This document shows positions 25,376-36,680 of a DNA stretch of 64,000 nt, one piece after another (position 1 is the first letter of the stretch; each line of letters begins with the position of its first letter). The notes below the pieces were generated by a model. It was given only the letters and a program-made list of their open reading frames with translations. It was not told the origin of the DNA and ran no database searches. Made by a program: the position numbers and the translations under genes. The stretch comes from Phoronis australis (taxonomy: Eukaryota; Phoronida; Phoronidae). Where the stretch lies: contig NMRA01000347.1 in NCBI GenBank assembly GCA_002633005.1, positions 105,031 to 169,030 on the forward strand, in the 5' to 3' direction.

Positions 25376-27624
25376 CGCGCGGGAACTGCTGATCCCCTGT
25401 CAGTCTTGTTAAGCCCCTGGTGGTTGACTCTGTTCGCCAATCATTATAACACGTAAATAGCAAGAATAACAGCATTTTACAAATTAATGTCAGAGAAATT
25501 AGACGTGAGACAGTAGATAAGATGCATTTGTGAATGAACGCTCGTTTTAAGCAGCTGAACCGCCTTCAGTCTAGACGTCAGAAGCCCACCCACCTCTGAT
25601 TGCAATATTTTTACACATTGTTCTTCTGACTAGCTTCTGCCCTCGACCTCAGTCGGTCAACATTGCTCAACATAATTTGACAGTGCCCTCGGAATCCGTG
25701 TTTGAATATCAAACCTAAAATTAGGTATCGTACATTTCACTTTTTAACTACAGATGACGAGTTCAGCAAAAAATATCATCAATTAAAAACGTTATAGTTA
25801 ATGATGTTTCAGTCGCATATTGTGAAGGCGTATTCTTCTGAGGTACAGTGGGCCATTAAAGAGATCATGGGTCGAAAAAGTATTAAATATACCGTTCGAA
25901 TGGATAGTGTGACAACTTTGTTTTATGTCGGAAAGTTGAAGGAAAGATGGAAGTGAGTAAACATGTACATGAAATACTGTTTTAAAACTCCTAACAGCGA
26001 GTTCTTTATATATGATGGAAAATGTGAAATGAATTTGTGACATTTGCGAATTCTAACGTGCGTGAAACGAAATCCTGTAGTCTAGAATATTTCAGGTATT
26101 CCTCCTTTTTTTCATGTGTGTAACATTCTTTAAGTGCTAAGTTGAGTGTCATAGAAGGCACTGGCTTCAATTCTACATGTATTTTTCACAATTGCTCCTC
26201 GAAGGTGCCGATCGTAAAAAATGTGCTAGTTGCGTTGAACAAACCAAATTAGCGACCGAACAATGAATTTTTTTAAAAAGCAGTCGGATTTATTAGAGTA
26301 CACAGAGAGGCATGTCCTTCTCAATTAAACGAAATAATTTTGTGTGTTTCTGGTACAAAGATGCGTTGGCTTAACTTTAACTCACTGTAACACTAGTCTG
26401 ACGGTTTTATTTAGTATACCGTAGTAATGCCTTCATAGAAGCCCTGTGACTCTCTTTAGCTACAGTTTCGTCTCGTAGCTAACATGGCGGCATTTATAAA
26501 GAACCTTCAAGATATCATCAAAACTCTGAAATTATGCTTTTCAGGATATAATTACAGTTATACAATTACATCAAGATTGAAGTACAGCTATAGATTGTTG
26601 CTTTGATGTTTTTGGCGACAGGAAATTAATGCTGACGAAATATATCCTTCACAAAAGTTTTCCTCGCAAAAAAAATCATCTTATTCAGAAAGAAGGCGAC
26701 TTGCAGAGTCGTATCTTCAAACTTCCACCAGGAGAAAGATCGCCAAGAAAATGGTCAAAACATAAACACAATCTTGATCACATGTGGAAGTGTCGTCAAG
26801 TCGTCCGTTTATGAATTAAAAATGCGTAACACTAGATGGAAGGGTGAGAATGAAAATCGGAAAAAGCGCTTAACATCGTGGGTTTTAACTTGTGATCAGA
26901 TTATCGCGATGTTTCACACTTACGTCCCTGAGAAGGGTTACCTAAATATTCATCTATCAAAAGTACTTTTAGCCATTGTTCTAAGTGTTCACAATGTTAC
27001 GTCGAACGATCGGCGGAGCCATTTTCAGACTGACGATTTTATGCTTGTGTTTCAGTTGGTTGCCGTAATGGACGGCATGGCGTATGGCCGACGACGATTC
27101 CTGCAGGTTAGAAAATCGCTATTTCATAAAATACCTCACAAATTGCTATGCATAACATCAAATTTGCCGCCGTGTGTTGTGTCTTTGAAAGTCTAAAAAG
27201 AACGTGGGCGTGTTTATGTGGAGACCCTTTCTCTTCGTTTTCCCGTATGTCTACTTTATGGCACTGTTTTTCAATCCATGGATAGACTACATCGAATGAC
27301 CAAGATTACTGTCATGAAATCTGTGACATTCATGATACATATAATTCTTAGTACATAAGTTTGATAGTGTTATTACTTATTGATATTATTTCTTTGCTAG
27401 CCAATTGTTTTTGTTTATAGAAACTTGTTTTGGCTGTTAGCTGAGTCAGCGACCAACCCATCCGGTGCATCCACACATGTTTTGATGATCTCTGTAGTAA
27501 ACAAGATTGCGTAATGGTCATTCACAGAAACATTGCCTCAAGACAGCTGACCATTACCATATATGGCAAACACAACAGAGTAGTTCAGATGATTGTTGTG
27601 AAAGTTTTAGAGTTGCTTCCTGTT

Positions 27625-28234
27625 NNNNNNNNNNNNNNNNNNNNNNNNNNNNNNNNNNNNNNNNNNNNNNNNNNNNNNNNNNNNNNNNNNNNNNNNNNNN
27701 NNNNNNNNNNNNNNNNNNNNNNNNNNNNNNNNNNNNNNNNNNNNNNNNNNNNNNNNNNNNNNNNNNNNNNNNNNNNNNNNNNNNNNNNNNNNNNNNNNNN
27801 NNNNNNNNNNNNNNNNNNNNNNNNNNNNNNNNNNNNNNNNNNNNNNNNNNNNNNNNNNNNNNNNNNNNNNNNNNNNNNNNNNNNNNNNNNNNNNNNNNNN
27901 NNNNNNNNNNNNNNNNNNNNNNNNNNNNNNNNNNNNNNNNNNNNNNNNNNNNNNNNNNNNNNNNNNNNNNNNNNNNNNNNNNNNNNNNNNNNNNNNNNNN
28001 NNNNNNNNNNNNNNNNNNNNNNNNNNNNNNNNNNNNNNNNNNNNNNNNNNNNNNNNNNNNNNNNNNNNNNNNNNNNNNNNNNNNNNNNNNNNNNNNNNNN
28101 NNNNNNNNNNNNNNNNNNNNNNNNNNNNNNNNNNNNNNNNNNNNNNNNNNNNNNNNNNNNNNNNNNNNNNNNNNNNNNNNNNNNNNNNNNNNNNNNNNNN
28201 NNNNNNNNNNNNNNNNNNNNNNNNNNNNNNNNNN
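27625..28234. other. Assembly gap (610 Ns)
   Basis: An unsequenced run. Copy 2 of the unknown gene begins at its right edge, so that gene's 5' end, if present, lies in the gap. Confidence 0.99.
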
Positions 28235-28776
28235 CCAGCCGCTCTCTGAGCGCAATTCGTCTTCCGAATCAATGGTTTCACCTAAAATTACGATTGAACC
28301 AGCGACGTCCGATGAAGACGTTTCGTACAAAGGATCACCGGAACGCAAGACTTCGTCATCTGAATTCCAAAGTTTTAGTCAGCTCACTTAAAACTGACGA
28401 CGATGATGAAGACGACATTAACGGAGCAGAGTCGTCAATCAACTGTTCCAACATTGGGTGCAGATGTGACGTTAGAAGCTCTGAAGAGGAAAGTCTCCCA
28501 AAAACAAGATCTGAACTTGAATATGAAAGATTCCTTGCATTTAATGAGATGATGCATGAGAGATTAAAACACATTGATGAATGGCCAGCGCCCAGACCAA
28601 GTCTATGGAAAAGGTTCAAAAACAGATTTTATAAATGTTTCCCGCGACTCAAGCCAAAACCAAAAGACAGAAGATACGTTATTCATTGCCCCAAGCCATG
28701 GCTCAAACCCAGGACTTATGATTGGTATCTTCCAGATCAATTTGATTGTATCAGATGGATGTGCTCGAGTTATTAG
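28235..28776 (+). pseudogene. Unrecognised acidic/basic protein gene, copy 2, 5' end in gap, frameshifted
   Basis: This aligns end to end with 23040-23604 of copy 1. Relative to copy 1 it has the extra base that keeps the frame at SMVSPKITIEPATSDEDVS. It then lacks 9 bases (in frame) and 11 bases (frameshifting) near 28363-28382, after which the frame stops at SQLT. The downstream half is open in another frame (DDDDEDDINGAE through WLKPRTYDWYLPDQFDC to the stop at 28776). The length difference (565 against 546 bases) equals these indels exactly. Similarity ends about 7 bases after the stop codon. Probably a broken paralogue, or an allelic copy placed wrongly in assembly. Confidence 0.55.
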
Positions 28777-31078
28777 ATTATTGCTTCCCAATGAATCTAC
28801 ACGTCTTGTACAGGCTTTTCAGTGTCTCTGCCCATCACTGCAGGAGACGTTGAAAGTTATTACGACGTGCGATATGGAGTAGGTCGACCATACAACAGAA
28901 TGTGACCATGTGCGTGCTCACCAGAAATTTAGCGAGTTGTCCAAGCTCAAACAGCGCGTGTCGAAGAAATCGCGGAGAACCATATCTAGTCGATAACTCC
29001 TGAAGAAAACGAAATTCTCGCCGAGGGCACGAAGCTTCAGTTTTCTGCGCAGAAGATGTCTCAAATTTCTTAATAACTACCTAGTGTCTCAATGGACTGA
29101 GGTCCATAGGAAATCTGCGATAATTCTTCCAGAGACAGTTTTAATTCTTTCTATCACAGACTTTCGATGGCATGATTCAGTTGCATATAGGTACATGTTA
29201 CCATAAGAGACGTCAGAATAGTTTTATACATTCCTGGTCTCATATTATTGTACTGGGTATGCAAGTTTTTGTTTCTTTTTGGTGAACATGTTTTTGCTGG
29301 ATTATGCGAATTAGTTAGATTGGACAAAAGCCTGCTTCATCGTTTAGGTTCCTTGTTTGCGCACGACTAAACTATGTCTTCAGTTGAACATTATTGAATT
29401 GCTGTTTATAATACATTTGCTGTTAGTTGTCAAAACCTCGAGTCTTTTCTTTTATGTTAGCTTCAGTGTCCCATGTAACCTGCATGTCAAGAGAAAGTCT
29501 TTTATACAGACCGCTTCTCTCTTCAATGAAACACAGTCGCGTATTTTGAGACTTCAATGTTTCACAAATTCTCCCTCCCAAACCAAACGAAGCAAATGGA
29601 TTCTAAAGTAGGCCAGTGTGCAATCTTATTAACTGAATGAAAGTAGTTCTCTAACTGGTCACACCTAATTACGATGTTCATTACCTGCAGCTGGAGACCA
29701 GACAAAGACCTCAAATCAATGATAAAGCGTGTCCAGCAACTCCATGAAGTAGCTGAGTTCCTGGCGATAGGCGGCGCTTTTCTTATTTCAGTGAAAATAA
29801 TGAATGCACAGATAATTTCGTAATTCTAAGTCCAAAATCTGAAAGTTATCAGCAAGTATTGATTATTATTAACTTCTTTTCTTCAAGCAGAGATATTAAG
29901 AAAACAAAAAAGTATAACAAAAACGATATCATGCATTTGATCGATCTAGTACTTCCGAAAAGTTCTAATCTCGGACCACTAGTCCGAGTTCTAATTTAGT
30001 GTCAGAGAATGTGTTTCAAATGCCTTTATGCATTTTCAAGGGTTTTCAAAACTTTTACGACTTAATATAATTAACGTTGCGTTACACCACGAAAAATTGT
30101 TCACAGCCATTACAAATAATCTAGTACACTTAATGAGTATGACTAAGGGATTTAATTGATAAAGGTAAAATTACCACCTTGAAAAGTGTTCGAAAAATAA
30201 CATTTTCTACTTCGAAGGCCAATAGGTTCAAAATTATTGCACCCGCAAATAAAATTTAGGAAAAATGATTATTGGCATCTCTCGTTAATGAGTCAATTAA
30301 TGGCTGATGTGCACAGAACACATTAATAAAAAAATCGACAACCGCTTGAAAATGTCAGGCAATTGGAAGCACCCAGGGGTTCGTGAAAAGTGTCTAAAGA
30401 CTTAAGACTTAGATCCCACTTCAAAATTGCCAAATAAAGGTTTAGTCTTGTAATGTTAGCCCATCACTGCCTGGAAACATTTTGTGAAAATTTTCTCAAA
30501 AAGTAACAATGATGAGTATATTCCAACGGCAAGATACTTTATTCGCTTGCTAAAGTGAGTTTTAATTATTTTTTCAGAAATAGTTGTGGGGAGCGTCAGA
30601 TCAAATTTCTGTCTTAGGTCTAAGTCATTATTCATGAAAAAGACTTTTCAGCGAGTTGACAAGCGTCAGTTACTGTCTTGTGGATGACAAACATCGACAA
30701 ATCAAAGTCAGTATGCGTTATGCACTGGTGAAAAAATGTATGTAAACATTAGGACAAATGACTTGCTGCATCTTTGCCCGATAATGTTTAGTTTATAAAT
30801 GACGTCATTTCAATGTTATGAGCACACGGCACAATTACCGTTGATTTTAACTTTGGTATCTCCTTTCAAGTGATAAATCGTTACATTTAAAACTGTTTCT
30901 TTTACTAGTGAAAACTTGTAACCTAACGTGCAACTGAGTACATAGATGTAGGATCGATGAGATCCGCCACGGGAACAGTCTGGGTGAAGTATTTAAAAAT
31001 TCTGCCTGCAAAATGAAAGAAACTTAGGAATTCGAAGCGTACAGCATAAATACAAAACGTACCTCGATTGGCGCAGAC

Positions 31079-31168
31079 AATAATATCCCACGAGACATTA
31101 TTCCGCGTATCGACTTCGACCTTCGGCCTCGGTCAATACACGGAATTATGTCTCGTGGGATATTACTT
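31079..31168. mobile_element. Small hairpin element
   Basis: AATATCCCACGAGACATTAT on the left is mirrored by ATTATGTCTCGTGGGATATT on the right. The matching continues inward through CCGCGTAT/ATACACGG to a centre rich in CGACCTTCGGCCTCGG. Arms are about 36 bp. It looks like a miniature foldback element. Confidence 0.65.
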
Positions 31169-33240
31169 CATGTGCACCGCTCTCGGTAAGTTTTGTATAT
31201 TTAATTTCCCCCATTTTAGTTTTCTTGGTCCTAGACTCCATGTATTTGAGTTGACAGGAGAATAAAAAATATTGGTGATGCAAATCTGTTGCCTATGATC
31301 TTATGATTCGACTGGCATAACTCTTAACTACTCAAACGAAATTTGAAGACGAGGTTTTCAGACGAATAAAAATTTGCAGATTAATTTTCACTCCCATCCT
31401 CATGCATATTGGTTACCATCTTCGAAAAGATGTGAGGATTTCAGGAGGTTAATCAAATGTGTTGAAAAGTGAACATCCCAGTGTACCTACCCAGCATAGT
31501 CTCGCTGGGGGTGTGGATTTCAGGCTAAAGTCCAATAGGTTTATTTTGATTAAAAAGAAATATACGTTTAATTGCAGTTTAAATTAATTTTGAATCATTT
31601 GTAAGAGTAGTATAGCTTAAATGCTGAAGTCTGAATTATTCAGAATTGCCATCTTAGCCACAACAGTTTTAAGAATAGAAATTCAGAGCGTACGCCCGTC
31701 ACGTACATCTATCGCCCTCTCGCAGCTTACATCGAGTTGCCTGATAAAAATTTCTTTAATGTAATCACAAAAATTAGCGTGTTATACTTCACAAACATTT
31801 CACTAAATAATCATGTAAAACAAAAAGTGTAATTTTACAATTTCATACAAAATGGATTTTTATTTTTTTCCAAAATTCAAATTCTTTGCGAACTTCCGCC
31901 ACACCCCGTGCTTAAGAGCCAATATTTTCTCTCATAAAGGCAACAGATCTGACAAATGTTATTATATGAAGTAAAAGCTCTCAATAAGACTTAACAATGT
32001 ATGTATTCGTTATTTTCTTAGGATGAAAATCTTATCACTATTGATCAAAATGTTCCCTGTTTGCACGTCCGTCACAGCTGGATACACCTGATATACCTTT
32101 CTGTACTACAGTATCCTGTCAAGCGGCTTATTGAAGGGCCTGGGGGTTGCTTCACAGGAAACACACATATGTATAATAAAATTACACAAATAACTCAGTT
32201 ATACGTAATTCGAAAAATACAGAAATAAACAAAAACAAAATAAAGAGTTTGCACTTGACAGGAATTTTCTTTACTTGCAAGAAACTGTAGAGAAACACTT
32301 GAACACCTTGCATGCATTCTTCAACTTCGGAGGCTAATAGTACGAGGCACAGGGAAGAAAGTTCATCTCTAAGAGGGTTAGAAACGCCTTATTGCACGTA
32401 AGTGTACACTAAGTGATGCTGAAGGCACTACTGAGAACTGACAACCTACTCTTAACTGCAGTACTTCAAAACAAACATTTATTTTAAGCACAATTTACTG
32501 ATTTTTGGTATCGTGGCCAATTGTTTCGTGCTAGTTGGACTGCCGCGTATGACATAATATGTCATTTGTACTTTTGCTCATTAATTTCGTTTAGTTGTCA
32601 TTGCCAGGCCGGACTGTTCAATAAAAAGTAACTTTATGAGACTTAGGTCAGAAATTTGACCTTACGGTCCACACAACTAGTTCTAAAAAATATGAAATAT
32701 CACGTGACCAAAAGTGAAAGTCTATGAGACTATAAACGCAGCTTCTGGGAAATATTTCAACACCGTGATGCGCTCATAGTTACTTGGCTAAACCTTTTCC
32801 CACAACTATGAAGAGGAGCGTACATGTATGAATAAAATTCTGTCCTATGTTTTAAGTTACTTTCATGAAACAGATCCCAAGTGTTTTTTTATTGAAATCA
32901 GACAAAAGAATATCTGAAGGGCAATTTCCTGGCTAATACGCTGCCCCCCCCCCAAAAAAAAAACCCCAAAATCCTTGATACCGACCCTCTGCTGGTCATC
33001 ACACCGACAGATCAGTTCCGACCCGGCGCTCAGTCCCCGATCAGCCTTTTCGCAGATAATGTTAAAAAGTTAATCAAATCACTAAAGATATTTCTTAAGT
33101 CCTATATAGGCCTAACATTAAAAGTGATTCGGTTCTGAGTAAAATGACTGCAAGGCAGGTCTGGCCGTGTAAAAACCTACCGCCGGCGGGTAAGTGTTCA
33201 TTGACGCACACTGAAACATGTCTTAGCTTTCAAAACAAAT

Positions 33241-33254
33241 CCACTAGACGGCGC
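33241..33254 (+). promoter_or_regulatory. CTCF-like motif (13/14)
   Basis: CCACTAGACGGCGC matches CCASYAGRKGGCRS except for C at the K position. It lies 131 bp upstream of the TTLL-like start codon. Confidence 0.35.
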
Positions 33255-33384
33255 GAAATAACAGATTAACGACAAGCGCAAGGTGGTCGTTACTTGGTAA
33301 ATTATTGATGTCGTTGACCCGTAACTCGTTGCTTCTAGTCATGAATGTATGTGGTGACAGTGCAACTTCCACCTCTTGTTGACG

Positions 33385-34968
33385 ATGGATTTATGCTCGC
33401 AAGTTCTTCCCCGTCACTACGATGGAAAAAAGGAGGCCAGATTTCCCAACCAAGTATGGTTAACAATGTTCAGAAACCGGCTGCTGTACGGAGTCGTGGG
33501 GGTGTTGATTCTTGGACTGTTTCTGATTATAGTCAATGTCTACGAACTGAAGCGGATGACTGAGAGTCATTACGCCGTGCACCATCCTATCGCTGGAGCA
33601 CCCGTTGAGATAAGTGCCGTAAGCGTGACATCAAAGCCCAAAGTATGTGTTATCGCGAAACATATTCAGTCGGGATATCTGAAACATATCATCGTAGTGT
33701 TCGAAAGACTTGGTTTTGAAAAGTCTGAACAGTTCACAGAATGTTCATTTATATGGACACATGACTATCCTTTCGCCACATTGAGAGATAAAATACTGGC
33801 CATCAAGCCCACTCAGATGTTGAATCATTTCCCTGGATCTGGCTACATCACCAACAAAGTCAACTTAGCCACATCGAAAATCGACTTTATTCCGCCCGCT
33901 TTTAAGATGCCCTCGCAGAAAGCACAGCTCCTTGAATACTCCAAAAAGTACCCGCAAAAGTTGTTTGTGCAAAAATCCAACAACCACCGGGGAATTGAGA
34001 TTAAAAACCTCGACAACCTTGATCTCTCCGTGTCAAATACATTCGTGCAGGAATACGTTGATAAGCCGTTCTTAATTGATGGTCACAAGTTTGACATTGG
34101 CATTTATACAGTGCTGACCTCTATAGACCCACTGAGGGTTTACATTCTGGATGATGAGCTCCTACTGAGATTTTGCCCTGCAAAGTATTATCCCTTTGAC
34201 CCTAAGAATGTTGACAAATATGTAGTAGGTGATGACTACTTACCTACATGGCAAGTTCCATCCCTTAAGCGTATTTATGTGGATCAGAGTAATAACTTTA
34301 AACAGACCCTATCCACCTACCTCAGACTAAAAGGTCACAATGTTAAAAAATTGTTCAGGAATATCAAAGAGTCGATTCGCCAAGTTTACCTGGAAAAGGA
34401 AATATTTTTGGTCCAGGCTACTAAAGGATTTGCGTCGAGTAGAAATTTCTTTGAAATGGTTCGCTTTGATTTTGTTCTCGATGAAAACCTAAAGCCGTAT
34501 CTAATGGAGGTTAACATGTCTCCGAATCTGTCCACAGGTCATTTTTCGCAGAATCGTGAACTGTATGAACACGTCGTTTTTGACTTATTGAACTTGGTTG
34601 GGACCACAAGTGTTAATCTACCACAAGAAAATGTTGCAGAACAAGAAATGCTTGTATCGAATCGAATGATTCAAGTCTACGCTGAAAAATGTAACTCCAT
34701 GTGTTCTGATATTTGCATGCACCAGATTTGCAAATTATGTCACCAGTGCATGACAATGGATGATAAAAGTATTTTGAAGCGGGCATATCTTGAACACATG
34801 AATCGGAGGAATTACCGGCGAGTCTTTCCCCCCGCCACCAGTCCAGCAGAGGCTGCGCAGTGGGACCCGGCGAAAGACGATAAGTATGCCAAGTTGAATG
34901 ACCGCAATAAATGGATGCACATGTGGTTCATGGGCAAATGCATTCAAGATCCCACATGGTGTTGGTGA
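33385..34968 (+). CDS. Membrane-anchored tubulin-tyrosine-ligase-like (TTLL15-like) protein, single exon
   Basis: A 527-aa protein. The ATG at 33385 has A at -3 and G at +4; a second in-frame ATG at 33466 would still keep the membrane segment. Residues 33-52 (LLYGVVGVLILGLFLIIVNV) form a signal anchor. Basic residues before it suggest a cytosolic N-terminus and a lumenal catalytic domain. TTL-type ATP-grasp motifs are clear: HKFDIGIYTVLTSIDPLRVY at 234-253, and FEMVRFDFVLDENLKPYLME then VNMSPNLS at 356-383, with the E and N expected to bind metal-ATP. A six-cysteine cluster (436, 440, 444, 449, 452, 455) follows. TTLL enzymes ligate amino acids to tubulin or other proteins; the membrane-anchored form resembles TTLL15 of invertebrates. 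Substrate is unknown. There is no intron in the coding part. Confidence 0.85.
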   Translation: MDLCSQVLPRHYDGKKEARFPNQVWLTMFRNRLLYGVVGVLILGLFLIIVNVYELKRMTESHYAVHHPIAGAPVEISAVSVTSKPKVCVIAKHIQSGYLKHIIVVFERLGFEKSEQFTECSFIWTHDYPFATLRDKILAIKPTQMLNHFPGSGYITNKVNLATSKIDFIPPAFKMPSQKAQLLEYSKKYPQKLFVQKSNNHRGIEIKNLDNLDLSVSNTFVQEYVDKPFLIDGHKFDIGIYTVLTSIDPLRVYILDDELLLRFCPAKYYPFDPKNVDKYVVGDDYLPTWQVPSLKRIYVDQSNNFKQTLSTYLRLKGHNVKKLFRNIKESIRQVYLEKEIFLVQATKGFASSRNFFEMVRFDFVLDENLKPYLMEVNMSPNLSTGHFSQNRELYEHVVFDLLNLVGTTSVNLPQENVAEQEMLVSNRMIQVYAEKCNSMCSDICMHQICKLCHQCMTMDDKSILKRAYLEHMNRRNYRRVFPPATSPAEAAQWDPAKDDKYAKLNDRNKWMHMWFMGKCIQDPTWCW

Positions 34969-35083
34969 AGGCGTTGCTTGGCAATTGGGCAGTTTCTTGT
35001 TGCACTAGAAAAGATAGTATCTAGTCACACCACATTGTACTGTCTGTGTGCTGTAATGTATTCAAGTTGCTATGGATTACTGC

Positions 35084-36571
35084 AAACCTCAGCATATAAT
35101 ATGGTTTAGGAAGTTTCAGAGAGGAACCTATATTTGCTTTTACTTTTGTGTCATTGCCACAATTGGATTTTTTTAGTGCTTTAAGCATCGTACCATACAC
35201 TTACGAATATTTTTTTAGCATTAAGTGACAACGTACCGTGACAAAAATTAGTTTAATTCAAAAGTTTGTGGCTGAGTGTTCATTTTTTTGTAGCTGTTAT
35301 ATTACAAATTTAAGAAATTGTCTCAAATAATTTTGAGATGTTTAATCCAAGGCTGTGTGTCTATTGAGAATGTGATATGAAGACGCACAAATATTGGGAG
35401 TGGTTTACAGAATATTTCCAAGAGGTTTAATTAGTGTTTTCTTTTACTTTTGCGAAAAGTAAAACAGCATTCCATCGGAAGGATTTACAGTACAAATTAA
35501 TTTAAAAGTAATCAGCAGAAATATCAATTTCCCTTTACGACAGCTCATTGAACTGTAAGGCATGTTGTAGCTATTGTAGCGGTGAAATTCTAATTTGTTG
35601 CATAATTGCCTCAAGTCACCATACTGTAGTTCTTGTTATTTTCCCTTCATTCTCAGTCAGGGGAGACCACTCTGAAGCTGAACTCTTTAGCCCTGTTGTT
35701 ATCAATAGGATTCTGAGTTATTTTGTGGCTTGTACAGGAAGTGGATTTGGTGGATTTGGAATCTCCTTGTGTTGTGTTAGGTCACAAGTTTTTTGTTATG
35801 TTTTGTTGTTTGTTACGTTTTTATTATTACNGCAAACTTCAACAGATAATATGGTTTAGGAAGTTTCAGAGAGGAACCTATATTTGCTTTTACTTTTGTG
35901 TCATTGCCACAATTGGATTTTTTTTAGTGCTTTAAGCATCGTACCATACACTTACGAATATTTTTTTAGTTTTAAGTGACAATGTACCATGACACAAATT
36001 AGTTTAAATCAAAAGTTTGTGGCTGAGTATTCAGTTTTTTGTAGCTGTTATATTACAAATTTAAGAAATTGTCTCAAATAATTTTGAGATGTTTAATCCA
36101 AGGCTGTGTGTCTATTGAGAATGTGATATGAAGACGCACATATATTGGGAGTGGTTTACAGAATATTTCCAAGAGGTTTAATTTGTGTTTTCTTTTACTT
36201 TTGTGAAAAGTAAAACAGCATTCCATCGGAAGGATTTACAGTACAAATTAATTTAAAAGTAATCAGCAGAAATATCAATTTCCCTTTACGACAGCTCATT
36301 GAACTGTAAGGCATGTTGTAGCTATTGTAGCGGTGAAATTCTAATTTGTTGCATAATTGCCTCAAGTCACCATACTGTAGTTCTTGTTATTTTCCCTTCA
36401 TTCTCAGTCAGGGGAGACCACTCTGAAGCTGAACTCTTTAGCCCTGTTGTTATCAATAGGATTCTGAGTTATTTTGTGGCTTGTACAGGAGTGGATTTGG
36501 AATCTCCTTGTTTTGTTGTAGGTCACAAGTTTTTTGTTATGTTTTGTTGTTTGTTACGTTTTTATTATTAC
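35084..36571. repeat. Tandem duplication of about 745 bp with an N at the junction
   Basis: Copy 1 (35084-35830) and copy 2 (35832-36571) are nearly identical, starting GCAAAC(C/T)TCA and ending GTTACGTTTTTATTATTAC. They differ by scattered substitutions and small indels. The single N at 35831 is exactly between them. The duplicate lies in the 3' flank or UTR of the TTLL-like gene; the short ORFs inside are not coding. Confidence 0.85.
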
Positions 36572-36588
36572 ATGTATCTACAGTTAGA

Positions 36589-36680
36589 GGAGGCAGTGTG
36601 GCCTAGTGTGACATGTGCCCGCTTTCTTTACTCGAGGTCGGGGGTTTGAGTCCCACTGGGTCACACTGATAAACCCTTGA
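36589..36680 (+). mobile_element. tRNA-derived SINE head
   Basis: GTGTGGCCTAGTGTG (A-box-like, 36596-36610) is followed by GGTTTGAGTCC (B-box, 36643-36653) with SINE-like spacing. It lacks a tRNA-like acceptor pairing, so it is not a functional tRNA. It abuts the end of the 745-bp duplication. A related head on the minus strand is at 62400-62459. Confidence 0.5.

Larger units (their letters stand above)
23605..27624. other. Intergenic region without recognised genes
   Basis: No supported coding sequence. It holds a near-perfect palindrome (24942-24978), a short GGAC/GACA microsatellite (25128-25175), a CTCF-like motif (25362-25375) and an isolated TATAAAAA word at about 24424 with no gene placed behind it. 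Confidence 0.5.
28781..33384. other. Intergenic region without recognised genes
   Basis: No coding sequence supported. It contains a short hairpin element (31079-31168), a C-run followed by an A-run (32943-32962) and a CTCF-like motif just upstream of the TTLL gene (33241-33254). Confidence 0.5.

Noticed and set aside
27507-28391. Long ORFs spanning the N run on both strands
   Set aside because: They are open only because Ns contain no stop codons. The part upstream of the gap has no similarity to the gene downstream.
35548-36649. Paired ORFs starting MNCKACCSYCSGEILICC
   Set aside because: They are identical because they lie in the two copies of the 745-bp duplication. They use a non-ATG start, have low-complexity hydrophobic content and no domain.
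36589-36680. Functional tRNA gene
   Set aside because: Only A- and B-box words are present. I could not form the acceptor and anticodon stems, so a SINE head is the better explanation.
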